From positions 1-12,361 of the forward strand of contig JACOVN010000133.1 in assembly GCA_016177315.1 (NCBI GenBank): a DNA stretch of 12,361 bases, written 5' to 3'. A model generated the notes under the pieces. The model was not told the DNA's origin. It did no database searches and worked only from the letters and a program-made list of their open reading frames with translations. How positions within the stretch are numbered: the stretch's first letter is position 1; the number at the start of each line of letters is the position of its first letter. Source of the DNA: Candidatus Woesearchaeota archaeon. Lineage in GTDB: Archaea > Nanobdellota > Nanobdellia > Woesearchaeales > UBA12501. A program made the translations under genes and the position numbers. Shown piece by piece: positions 6,261 to 12,327 of this stretch.

Positions 6261-6283
6261 TCAAATTTTTGAGAAAAATTTGA
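6261..6283. terminator. Bidirectional terminator-like hairpin
   Basis: TCAAATTTTT (6261-6270) and AAAAATTTGA (6274-6283) form a perfect 10-bp AT-rich inverted repeat with loop GAG. It lies between the convergent tRNA-His (+) and four-TM protein gene (-). The plus strand presents a T5 run, and the minus strand presents a T6 run followed by T5, which fits archaeal oligo-U termination in both directions. Confidence 0.7.
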
Positions 6284-6308
6284 TTAAAAAATTCATTCGG
6301 ATAGCTCT

Positions 6309-6836
6309 TCAGAATCTTCTCTTTCTCGCTAACTCTTCTTTGATGAGGGTAATCAGATATGGCAGCAGAAAAGCAGTCACATACGTAATGCTGAGAATGA
6401 TCGGGTGCTGCTGAATGGGAATGTTCAGCTTGCTGGAAAAGCCATTGGCAACTGCGACAACAATAAAAATGTTTAAGATAGCGACTGCAGGGATGAACAT
6501 TGCAGCAACAATATGATGCCTTGCCTCGATGTGTTCAATGTCCGAAATGAGCAGGTTGTAAATCCATCCAAAGATGAGACCAAGGAAAATGACAATCACT
6601 TCCACAAAGGTTGGATCAGCTAAGATGAGAATGGGCAGGAGGACAAAGATAATCAGCAAATTGAGAATGACTAAGATGAGAATAACGCTCCAATAGACAA
6701 TTTTGTTTGTCTCCTGCTTGAAAGCAATATGTTTCTCCTGTTTTTCTGGTGAAAAAAGAAGCTGCTGGGTTCTCTCTGCCTCTGCCCGGCTCCACCCTTT
6801 TTCCAGCAATCGCTCTTTCAGGCTCTTTGGTTCCAT
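6309..6836 (-). CDS. Four-TM membrane protein of unknown function
   Basis: I do not recognise the family. The 175-residue product begins with a charged, helical cytoplasmic stretch (LKERLLEKGWSRAEAERTQQLL, residues 6-27). Four predicted membrane segments follow near 47-72, 77-97, 108-131 and 146-165, then a basic tail ending KRRF. The first segment is almost pure I/L/V. The gene starts 15 bases after the MinD-like gene, has no strong Shine-Dalgarno, and appears to be the last member of a four-gene operon, ending at a terminator-like hairpin shared with tRNA-His. Context suggests a membrane partner or unrelated passenger of the MinD-like ATPase; nothing in the sequence fixes a function. Confidence 0.8.
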   Translation of the reverse strand: MEPKSLKERLLEKGWSRAEAERTQQLLFSPEKQEKHIAFKQETNKIVYWSVILILVILNLLIIFVLLPILILADPTFVEVIVIFLGLIFGWIYNLLISDIEHIEARHHIVAAMFIPAVAILNIFIVVAVANGFSSKLNIPIQQHPIILSITYVTAFLLPYLITLIKEELARKRRF

Positions 6837-6851
6837 GATATTGTTAGAAGC

Positions 6852-7577
6852 TTACAGCTTCTCCTTGTACTGATGCCCCACGAGCTTTGCAGCAACCTTC
6901 TTGAATTCGATGGCTGCAGCGCTCTCGGGATGTGTGTAGACAAGCGGATGCTTCAAAGCCAACGCTTTCCTCGCCATGGCATCCTCCGGAATAACCCCCA
7001 AGATAGGGACTTCGAGCATTGCTTCCATACTTTCCAGATCCATAGCTCCTGTATGCTCAGCATACCGGTTCACCAAGATACCAAGGATATTGCAGCCCTC
7101 TTTCTCTGCAAGCTTCTTCACCTTCAATGCATCTGCGACTGCGGGCAGCTCCGGGTTCGTGACGATCAATGCTTCATCCGCTATTTTCAAAACAGTTTGG
7201 CATTCCTTCCCCAATCCAGGAGGACAATCCAAGAGCACAAGCTCACAAGTTCCCATAAGCCCAAGCAGGTTTTCTCTGAGCTTCTCGATATGGTCCTCAT
7301 TCCAATCCTCAAGCGCGATGCTGGAAGGAATAATCTTTAATCCCGAAGGATGGAGGTAGGCAGTTTCCGTGATGTGCTTCTTTCCCTTCAAGGCGTCGTG
7401 CAAGGTGATGGGCAATTTAGGAGTGCCTAAGTGCAAGGCGATGTTTGGGTTGCTTAAATTTGCATCCACGACAACAACTTCTCTGCCAAACCCTGTCAAG
7501 GCAGTGCCAAGGTTAAGCGTGGCAGTGGTCTTTCCCACGCCACCTTTCCCAGAAATGACTGCAACAAATTTCGTCAT
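6852..7577 (-). CDS. MinD/ParA-family P-loop ATPase
   Basis: SIMIBI-class ATPase of 241 residues. A deviant Walker A KGGVGKTT at residues 11-18 carries the signature lysine K11 that marks the MinD/ParA dimer group. A-prime is VVVVDAN (D38), followed by the LVLLDCPPGLG Walker B region (D117) and the LVNRYAEHTG segment. The C-terminal stretch AAIEFKKVAAKLVGHQY could be a weak amphipathic membrane-targeting helix. The start ATG overlaps the upstream stop by four bases (ATGA), and a GGGAGG Shine-Dalgarno lies about 7 bases before it. Archaea often carry several MinD paralogues with roles in positioning surface structures or in unknown processes, so a septum role cannot be assumed. Its partners here are two helical proteins and a four-TM protein. 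Confidence 0.93.
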   Translation of the reverse strand: MTKFVAVISGKGGVGKTTATLNLGTALTGFGREVVVVDANLSNPNIALHLGTPKLPITLHDALKGKKHITETAYLHPSGLKIIPSSIALEDWNEDHIEKLRENLLGLMGTCELVLLDCPPGLGKECQTVLKIADEALIVTNPELPAVADALKVKKLAEKEGCNILGILVNRYAEHTGAMDLESMEAMLEVPILGVIPEDAMARKALALKHPLVYTHPESAAAIEFKKVAAKLVGHQYKEKL

Positions 7578-8041
7578 GCATTTCCCTCCCGAACCATTTT
7601 CTCAATCTGTTCGACGAACATTTTCGTCCTCTTGTAGTATTCCGTTATGTTATCAATAGTAACCTTTATCTCTGTCCCTTCTACCTTGCAGGTCATCGTG
7701 ACGTGTCTCCGATACTCCCTTTCCCTGGTGAAGGGTGCTTTATCAATCTGCCGGAATTGCAGGTAGAGGGAAACCATTTCTTTCACCCACTCTTCCTGGA
7801 TATGCTGCAGCACAAGCTCTCCTTTTGTCTTTGCAGCTTGCGGAATTTCCATAATTTTCCCTTGCTCCTGGATCTTCCTTAGCAATGCGTCCAATGCAAA
7901 ATCAATGGCATCGATAAGCCTGGTGATGATGTTCTTGAATACATCGCAGGTTCTGGTATACTTCAAGCTCACGTAAATGAGATGATCTACCCGCTTCAGC
8001 TCGTCCTTGCACTGATCGAGTGCTTCCTTTTCCTCTTCCAT
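7574..8041 (-). CDS. Helical protein of unknown function, upstream of the MinD-like ATPase
   Basis: 155 residues. The first half is strongly helical (EEEKEALDQCKDELKRVDHLIYVSLKYTRTCDVFKNII, then TRLIDAIDFALDALLRKIQEQG), an arrangement reminiscent of HEPN-like helical bundles, but I see no RX4-6H catalytic motif. The second half contains an alternating stretch (YRRHVTMTCKVEGTEIKVTIDNITEYYKRT) that looks like a beta hairpin, then a final helix. It begins 2 bases after the stop of the upstream helical gene and overlaps minD by four bases, so the three products are likely made together. I do not recognise the family with certainty. Confidence 0.8.
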   Translation of the reverse strand: MEEEKEALDQCKDELKRVDHLIYVSLKYTRTCDVFKNIITRLIDAIDFALDALLRKIQEQGKIMEIPQAAKTKGELVLQHIQEEWVKEMVSLYLQFRQIDKAPFTREREYRRHVTMTCKVEGTEIKVTIDNITEYYKRTKMFVEQIEKMVREGNA

Positions 8042-8043
8042 GG

Positions 8044-8550
8044 TCAGCGTACTTCCTGCTGCAGGCCTTCTTCCAGAACCTTGTTCACTTCCAGGATAAA
8101 CTGCTTGGCCTTCGAAATGTATTGCTTCATGGCTTCCACAGAGAGCATTTTCATGCCGTAGTTATCGTCCGTGCAGATGATGAAGGAATCTTTCCGGACA
8201 AATTCCATCGGAGACTTTCTGTGGGCAATGACAGCATCCTTGATTTCCTGGATAAAGCGCAATTGCTCTGGGGAGATGGTGTAGCCGCGAATGCGATGCT
8301 TGCTTGCAACCATGCTCTGGAGCATGTGGAATTTAGACTCAAAATTTTCCTGAAAGGGGGGAATTTTCTTCTGCATCCGTTCATGATGGAGCAACGCTGC
8401 CATGGCATTGGTGAGGGACAAAAAAACGTTCTCCAGAATGGAGAGCAGCAATTTTGGATCGTTTACCAGAGGATACGTCTGCGTGAGCATGTGGTCTGCA
8501 ATTCTGATATTTTTCAACGCCTTTTCCTTGGCTTCGAGGACTCTATCCAT
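8044..8550 (-). CDS. Helical protein of unknown function, first gene of the MinD-like operon
   Basis: 168 residues from the ATG at 8550 (MDRVLEAKEKALKNIRIADHML). I chose this start because a TATA box at 8576-8583 would place transcription within a few bases of it. The longer in-frame start at 8604 lies upstream of the TATA box. The protein is almost all helix, with LLLSILENVFLSLTNAMAALLHHE at residues 33-56 suggesting a four-helix bundle. It resembles its downstream neighbour in length, charge pattern and placement of the hydrophobic second helix, so the two may be distant paralogues acting as a pair. A HEPN-like fold is possible but no catalytic R...H pair is evident. Confidence 0.8.
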   Translation of the reverse strand: MDRVLEAKEKALKNIRIADHMLTQTYPLVNDPKLLLSILENVFLSLTNAMAALLHHERMQKKIPPFQENFESKFHMLQSMVASKHRIRGYTISPEQLRFIQEIKDAVIAHRKSPMEFVRKDSFIICTDDNYGMKMLSVEAMKQYISKAKQFILEVNKVLEEGLQQEVR

Positions 8551-8575
8551 AGAGGAGAATGAAAAGCAGGGATGG

Positions 8576-8583
8576 TATTTAAA
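8576..8583 (-). promoter_or_regulatory. TATA box for the MinD-like operon
   Basis: CCTTTAAATACC on the minus strand, centred about 30 bases upstream of the ATG at 8550, consistent with a leaderless or nearly leaderless transcript. Confidence 0.65.
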
Positions 8584-8608
8584 GGTTGCTTCTTGAGTGA
8601 ACAAGAAC

Positions 8609-8956
8609 TCACGCTTCCTGCAATTTTAAGATAGCAGCAGCAATATCACCGGTTTCCTGCAATGCCTGCTCTGCCACCTTCCTGCTGCAATTGGCCTGTT
8701 CCATGACTGTTTTAATGTCTTCTTCGCTGATGTCCAGTTCTGCCTTCCTTTCCCGTACATGAATTTCGCCAGAAATCTGAAAGGTTTCCTGTCCCATCAT
8801 GTCCACTTTGAGAACTTGAGGAGAGGTGATGACAATCTCATTCTCAGGAGTTTTAATCACCACTTCTGTTGCCGGGATTTCCTCCTGCTTAATCCCGAGC
8901 TTCTTCATGGCCTTCTGTACATCCTTTGGATTCATCCCAGGGAAAATGTTCTTCAC
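8609..8956 (-). CDS. nac: Archaeal nascent polypeptide-associated complex protein (NAC)
   Basis: Ribosome-associated chaperone homologous to eukaryotic NAC-alpha; archaeal members form homodimers near the exit tunnel. The 115-residue product starts with GTG (MKNIFPGMNPKDVQKAMKKLGIKQEEI). It contains the NAC beta-barrel core (VVIKTPENEIVITSPQVLKVDMMGQETFQISG, residues 32-63) and a C-terminal UBA domain (ISEEDIKTVMEQANCSRKVAEQALQETGDIAAAILKL, about 75-113). The GTG start gives the expected FPGMNP beginning; an ATG at 8935 would trim it. It follows secG by 3 bases, almost certainly in one transcript, joining nascent-chain handling with the translocon. Confidence 0.96.
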   Translation of the reverse strand: MKNIFPGMNPKDVQKAMKKLGIKQEEIPATEVVIKTPENEIVITSPQVLKVDMMGQETFQISGEIHVRERKAELDISEEDIKTVMEQANCSRKVAEQALQETGDIAAAILKLQEA

Positions 8957-8959
8957 CCC

Positions 8960-9139
8960 TTATGCCAGGCCGAGCAACGAAAAGCCCTGCCAATGAAGAA
9001 AAACTTCAATGAGAATAACGATAACAACAAGGACGATAATATGGCCAGGCTTGAAATTGATCTTGCTATGGTACTCTTCAAAGTATCTTGTTAAGCCTCC
9101 CATGGTGGAAGGCATGGTTATTCTGTCTGGGCGCGCCAT
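8960..9139 (-). CDS. secG: Preprotein translocase subunit Sec61-beta (SecG)
   Basis: Small tail-anchored beta subunit of the SecYE translocon. The 59-residue product starts MARPDRITMPSTMGGLTRYFEEYHSKINFKPGHI, then a single membrane segment IVLVVIVILIEVFLHW (about residues 34-49). The flexible N-terminus with the M-P-S-T-M-G-G-L-T-R-Y-F pattern and the short 'F-K-P' linker before the anchor are typical of archaeal Sec61-beta. An in-frame ATG at 9157 lies too close to the TATA box, which is about 28 bases before the ATG at 9139; this implies a leaderless transcript. It is followed by nac. Confidence 0.93.
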   Translation of the reverse strand: MARPDRITMPSTMGGLTRYFEEYHSKINFKPGHIIVLVVIVILIEVFLHWQGFSLLGLA

Positions 9140-9162
9140 AGTGAAGGGAAAACGCAATGGGG

Positions 9163-9170
9163 TTTATATA
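9163..9170 (-). promoter_or_regulatory. TATA box for secG-nac
   Basis: Minus-strand GGTATATAAACC, centred about 28 bases before the secG ATG. It lies directly after the rnpB 3' end region, so rnpB termination and this promoter are tightly packed. Confidence 0.75.
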
Positions 9171-9177
9171 CCTTTTG

Positions 9178-9193
9178 CTTGAGAAAAATTTGG
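9178..9193 (-). terminator. Oligo-T terminator of rnpB
   Basis: The minus strand reads CAAATTTTTCTCAA at the rnpB 3' end. The T5 run begins within the last P1 bases. The same 14-base word occurs on the minus strand within the hairpin at 6261-6283, after the four-TM gene. Confidence 0.6.
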
Positions 9194-9517
9194 TAGGGCA
9201 AGCATAAGCCGCCTTCTGTTCGTCTTCACTCCTGCTGGAATGAACAGACGATCCGAACATTCAACTGAGCGTCCGTAATGGACTTGCACTGGCCAGGACT
9301 CACCGTTTCATCCATCCTGCTGCAGATAGTCAGTGGGTTAGCTCATTTCCTTTGCAGGAAATTTCACCATATCATTCCCGTGCAGCAGAGGTCTCGTTTC
9401 TGCGTGGTTGCCATCCCTTTCAGGATCCTGGTTTTCCAGGTGGCCTTTCAAGAGTGGGCGGACTTTCCTCAGCGTTCCATGGAAGGATTGCCGAAGTTCG
9501 GTTCAGGCCCTACCAAA
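9189..9517 (-). ncRNA. rnpB: RNase P RNA (archaeal type A-like)
   Basis: Catalytic RNA of RNase P, which removes tRNA 5' leaders, including presumably those of the two tRNAs here. The terminal helix P1 is an 11-bp match, TTTGGTAGGGC (9517-9507) against GCCCTACCAAA (9199-9189). The universal 5' core GAGGAAAGTCCGCCC is at 9470-9456, and the 3' core AGAAGGCGGCTTA is at 9217-9205; together they form helix P4 (GTCCGCC/GGCGGCT). The TGAAACGGTG segment in the specificity-side return is also present. About 329 nt is a normal archaeal size. Ends are set from P1 and could be a few bases off. Confidence 0.96.
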
Positions 9518-9535
9518 GCTGAAAAAAGTGGCTTT

Positions 9536-9545
9536 TCTTTTTAAG
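9536..9545 (-). promoter_or_regulatory. TATA box for rnpB
   Basis: Minus-strand CTTAAAAAGA about 24 bases before the rnpB 5' end at 9517. It sits directly downstream of the pilin-like gene stop. Confidence 0.6.
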
Positions 9546-9555
9546 TGTTGTGGTT

Positions 9556-10074
9556 TTACTGCACAACAATATGGATCCTGTGCGGCCTATCATAAGCATC
9601 ATCCGCAATGCCATCCTTATCCCTGTCGTACAGAACCTGCATTTCCACAACATAATTTCCTTTCACGGCATTCTTCTTGGCTCCTATGAGGATGCCGGTG
9701 GAACGTTCCTCGTTTGGTTCTAGAACCATGGGTGCATTTTCAAAGACAATTTGCAGATGCTCAGAATTCGGTATCGCCTGAATCTGGAAGGTGTGAAGGT
9801 CTTTCAAGGCATTCACAATATTCAGTCCAAAGATGTGCTGCTCTCCTCGCTCTAATTCCTTGCTCCCTAAGTCCAGGCAGACAATCTCTGCTCCAGAACA
9901 ACTCAAGGCTTGCATTCGTTTATCGATATCCTCCTGGGTCATTTCTATTAATTCCTCAGAGCTTTTGAGGAAATTTCTGGCAAAGACCATGCCAAAGGCA
10001 AAAAGGATAATAGAGATAATGAAAATAACCAGGAGATGCAAGGATAACTCAATGCCTCTTTTGTTTTGCAGCAT
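9556..10074 (-). CDS. Pilin-like secreted or membrane-anchored protein
   Basis: 172 residues. The start MLQNKRGIELSLHLLVIFIISIILFAFGMVFARN has a K-R-G followed by I-E-L-S and about 20 hydrophobic residues, resembling a class III (type IV prepilin) signal cleaved after Gly7; plain N-terminal anchoring is also possible. The exterior part has two cysteines, C59 and C66, that could form a disulfide, a beta-rich body (100-147), and DRDKDGIAD at 150-158, a DxDxDG calcium-binding-loop pattern. A clear GAAGGAG Shine-Dalgarno precedes the ATG at 10074. It follows the THUMP methyltransferase by 32 bases. I do not recognise the exact family; a pilus or surface-layer-associated role is inferred from the N-terminus. 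Confidence 0.8.
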   Translation of the reverse strand: MLQNKRGIELSLHLLVIFIISIILFAFGMVFARNFLKSSEELIEMTQEDIDKRMQALSCSGAEIVCLDLGSKELERGEQHIFGLNIVNALKDLHTFQIQAIPNSEHLQIVFENAPMVLEPNEERSTGILIGAKKNAVKGNYVVEMQVLYDRDKDGIADDAYDRPHRIHIVVQ

Positions 10075-10106
10075 ACTTGCTCCTTCTCAAAGCAGCTTTA
10101 TTAACT

Positions 10107-11216
10107 TTACCCTCTCGTAAAGAGCATAACAGTAAACTCTTTGCCTCCTTGTCGAATTTTTCTTTCCTCAGTAACTTTAAAATTCCGCTTAGCAGCAATG
10201 TCTTTCAACAAATCATTGCCGATAAATACGGCTTTCCCTTTTGGCTTGAGAATATAATCCAACTGGTAGAAAGTTTCCTGATAGTGTTTTTCCACATCTT
10301 TTATATTTACCCTACCAGAAGGTTGGGGTGGAAAGCTTACCACAACCTCAACACTTTTTTTCTTGAATTTTGTATCTAGCCATTCAACATCCATCCTGGA
10401 GAACTGCAGCAGTTTATGGATGCCGGCAATCTTTGCATTCTTCTCTGCTGCTTTGACATGGGGATGGGAAGGGTCAGAGCAAATGATCTTGCCAGGAATT
10501 TTTTCCAGCATTTTCCTGTCCTCTGCTGCAAAGAGTTTTTCTACATCAAAGTCAAGCCAGGAAAATTTTCTAAAAGCAAATTTCTCCTTTTGATAGTACT
10601 GTACAGGGAAATGGGATAAATATAATCCTGCTTCAATCCCAATTTGCCCGTCTTTGCAGAACAAATCAAGGATGGTTTGCTTCTGCTGGATGTCTGCTAT
10701 TCTCAGCATGGCATATGCGACAGTAGCCTTCAGGTTGCTGTTCGTGAAAATTCTGTACTCCCTTTTGCTCAAATCAAAGCCTGCCATGTCAATGCCGATA
10801 TAACACTGTTGGCCATGGAGGTAGACGATAATGGTAATTGCTGGCTGCTGGAGATCAACCTTGCCCTCAATGCATGTTCCAACCGTCTCCTCTATATCGT
10901 GGGAAGAAAAATCGTGTTCTCCAACCCTTATTGCTCGAACTGCAAAAGAGGTTTGCTTGGTGAGGTAAGGCTCTACACTTATTTTTTCCATGATGCTTTC
11001 AAAATCTTCCAAGTTCTTTACCTTTCCTTCTCCGAGCATCAGGAGAATTCGCTTGACAGACTGTGCCTTATAGCAAAGCCTGCAGAAATCTTCCAGCTTC
11101 TTCGCATCAAAGAGAACGAGAGCTTCCTTTATCTCGGTCTTTGCTCTTAGCAATTCCTTTATTTCTAATGCTGTACTGTCTTCTATTCCTGGATTGGTAA
11201 GCACTAAACCCTTCAT
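10107..11216 (-). CDS. THUMP-domain class I SAM methyltransferase, probably tRNA (Trm14/TrmN-like)
   Basis: 369 residues from the ATG at 11216 (MKGLVLTNPGIEDSTALEIKELL), chosen because a TATA box about 27 bases upstream gives a leaderless start; an upstream in-frame ATG at 11261 lies beyond that box. A THUMP domain spans about residues 50-150 (SFAVRAIRVGEHDFSSHDIEETVGTCI), followed by the family link DLSKREYRIFTNSNLKATVAYAMLRIA. Rossmann motif I is ILDLFCKDGQIGIEAG (182-197), and motif II is SDPSHPHVKAAEKNAKIAG. The usual catalytic N/DPPYG appears as SFPPQPSGR (294-302), so the active site is divergent. THUMP methyltransferases typically make m2G in tRNA; the exact target is unknown. Confidence 0.85.
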   Translation of the reverse strand: MKGLVLTNPGIEDSTALEIKELLRAKTEIKEALVLFDAKKLEDFCRLCYKAQSVKRILLMLGEGKVKNLEDFESIMEKISVEPYLTKQTSFAVRAIRVGEHDFSSHDIEETVGTCIEGKVDLQQPAITIIVYLHGQQCYIGIDMAGFDLSKREYRIFTNSNLKATVAYAMLRIADIQQKQTILDLFCKDGQIGIEAGLYLSHFPVQYYQKEKFAFRKFSWLDFDVEKLFAAEDRKMLEKIPGKIICSDPSHPHVKAAEKNAKIAGIHKLLQFSRMDVEWLDTKFKKKSVEVVVSFPPQPSGRVNIKDVEKHYQETFYQLDYILKPKGKAVFIGNDLLKDIAAKRNFKVTEERKIRQGGKEFTVMLFTRG

Positions 11217-11240
11217 GCAGTGCTTGGGTACAGGACGGGT

Positions 11241-11248
11241 TATAAAGC
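11241..11248 (-). promoter_or_regulatory. TATA box for the THUMP methyltransferase gene
   Basis: Minus-strand GCTTTATAACC, about 27 bases before the ATG at 11216, consistent with leaderless transcription. Confidence 0.65.
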
Positions 11249-11260
11249 TTTTGAGAAACA

Positions 11261-11267
11261 TTTATAT
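11261..11267 (+). promoter_or_regulatory. Candidate TATA box for the SpoIIM-family gene
   Basis: AAACATTTATATG with an A/G-rich stretch before it resembles an archaeal BRE-TATA. It predicts a start near 11290, inside the first inverted-repeat domain, leaving about 165 bases before the ATG at 11458. The word is nearly symmetric and could serve either strand. Confidence 0.45.
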
Positions 11268-11268
11268 G

Positions 11269-11417
11269 TCGGAAATACCACCTTCCTATTTGGAAGGTGG
11301 ATAGATTACCATCATCCGCCAGAAGAAGTGGTATTTCCGAGCATGCTCAAGAACCACCGTGATTCAGACCAGCTATGCTGGAATCATGCCACCGGTCTAG
11401 TGACCGGTGGTTCTTGA
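11269..11417 (+). repeat. Two long inverted-repeat domains with competing short hairpins
   Basis: Domain 1: 11269-11281 pairs perfectly with 11328-11340 (13 bp, TCGGAAATACCAC with its complement). An alternative 9-bp hairpin, CCACCTTCC (11278-11286) with GGAAGGTGG (11292-11300), uses four of the same bases. Domain 2: 11347-11358 pairs perfectly with 11406-11417 (12 bp, TCAAGAACCACC with its complement). It encloses GTGATTC/GAATCAT (11359-11365 with 11381-11387). The hairpin CCACCGGTC (11389-11397) with GACCGGTGG (11402-11410) competes for GGTGG. No coding sequence overlaps except the discarded early codons of the downstream frame. This could be a regulatory leader, small RNA or palindromic mobile remnant. 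Confidence 0.8.
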
Positions 11418-11457
11418 CATAACCGAAAACAGAGAAAAGAAGAAAAAGAGATGCGAC

Positions 11458-12327
11458 ATGGTTTTAGAACACCTATTCCCGGAGGATTGGCTCGAAAGGA
11501 AAACGAAGTTTGCGTTTCTCTTAGGAGCTGGGTATTCTGTCATTGGCATTTCCATTGCAAAACTGCTCTTCCCTTCTGATCCTGCCTTAGTGGCGGTGGC
11601 TTTTACCTCGCTGTTGATGCTGCCGGAGATGTACAAAATTTTCAGCATTGAGGAACGGCAAGAAGCCGAGAGCTATGACCAAGATAGAAAGCTAACCTTT
11701 GGAGAAATACTAAAGGATGATACTGATTTCATCAAAGTATACATCTTCCTCTTCTTAGGCATTTTGACAGTCTACTCTCTAGCATCCCTTATGCTGCCCA
11801 GCTTCCAGATTAACTACCTCTTCAAGCAGCAATTAGCCATGCGGCATGTCTCTGGCGGCGCTTTTTTCCCAACAGGACTATTCTGGAGCATTCTAACAAA
11901 TAATTTTTTTGTCTTAGTTGCCTGTTTCCTCATTTCCATGGTTACTGGCGATGGAGCAATCTTCCTCATTACCTGGAATGCCTCGGTCTGGGGCACGATT
12001 TTTGGAGTGACTGCAAGGAATGCTGCAGAAAATGCAGGAACCTATGCCCTCTTCTATCTCCTCTTGATTTTTATCATTGTTTTCCCCCATATGATCATTG
12101 AGGCCTTAGCTTATATCCTTGGGGCCATTTCTGGAGGCATCATTTCCAAAGATGTTATTCTGGAGAAATTTGAATCTGAAAGATTCCGGAAAGTGTTTGA
12201 GGAAAATTTCATGCTCTTCGTAGCTGCTATTAGCATCCTCATTCTCGGTGCAATAGTAGAAACCTGGGTTCTGGGAAATGTAGAAACCTACCGGCAGATT
12301 ATTCAGTTGAGCTATGGGTTGGGGTAA
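11458..12327 (+). CDS. SpoIIM/DUF95-family integral membrane protein
   Basis: 289-residue membrane protein. The start MVLEHLFPEDWLERKTKFAFLLGAGYSVIG (ATG at 11458) fits archaeal SpoIIM-family proteins. The frame opens further up at 11407 inside a hairpin, and I rejected that start. About six or seven membrane segments follow: two near residues 17-60, one at 92-116, then several from FFPTGLFWSILTNNFFVLVACFLISM to the conserved PHMIIEALAYILGAISGG and a last segment FVAAISILILGAIVETWV. SpoIIM is a sporulation membrane protein in Bacillus; archaea do not sporulate, and the archaeal role is unknown. It is transcribed divergently from the methyltransferase. Only a weak Shine-Dalgarno-like GAGATG precedes the start. 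Confidence 0.87.
   Translation: MVLEHLFPEDWLERKTKFAFLLGAGYSVIGISIAKLLFPSDPALVAVAFTSLLMLPEMYKIFSIEERQEAESYDQDRKLTFGEILKDDTDFIKVYIFLFLGILTVYSLASLMLPSFQINYLFKQQLAMRHVSGGAFFPTGLFWSILTNNFFVLVACFLISMVTGDGAIFLITWNASVWGTIFGVTARNAAENAGTYALFYLLLIFIIVFPHMIIEALAYILGAISGGIISKDVILEKFESERFRKVFEENFMLFVAAISILILGAIVETWVLGNVETYRQIIQLSYGLG

Noticed and set aside
6873..7359. Plus-strand frames opposite the MinD-like gene
   Set aside because: The opposite strand encodes a full P-loop ATPase with all motifs; the antisense frames have no recognisable domain or start signals.
9278..9689. Plus-strand frames over rnpB
   Set aside because: The region is occupied by RNase P RNA with universal core sequences; the frames are incidental.
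11269..11417. CRISPR array or insertion-sequence end
   Set aside because: There are no regularly spaced identical repeats and no transposase gene in the window; the repeats are inverted and of differing sequence.
11407..11457. Upstream in-frame GTG start for the SpoIIM-family protein at 11407
   Set aside because: It lies inside the second inverted repeat and encodes a charged stretch unlike the family start; the ATG at 11458 fits better.
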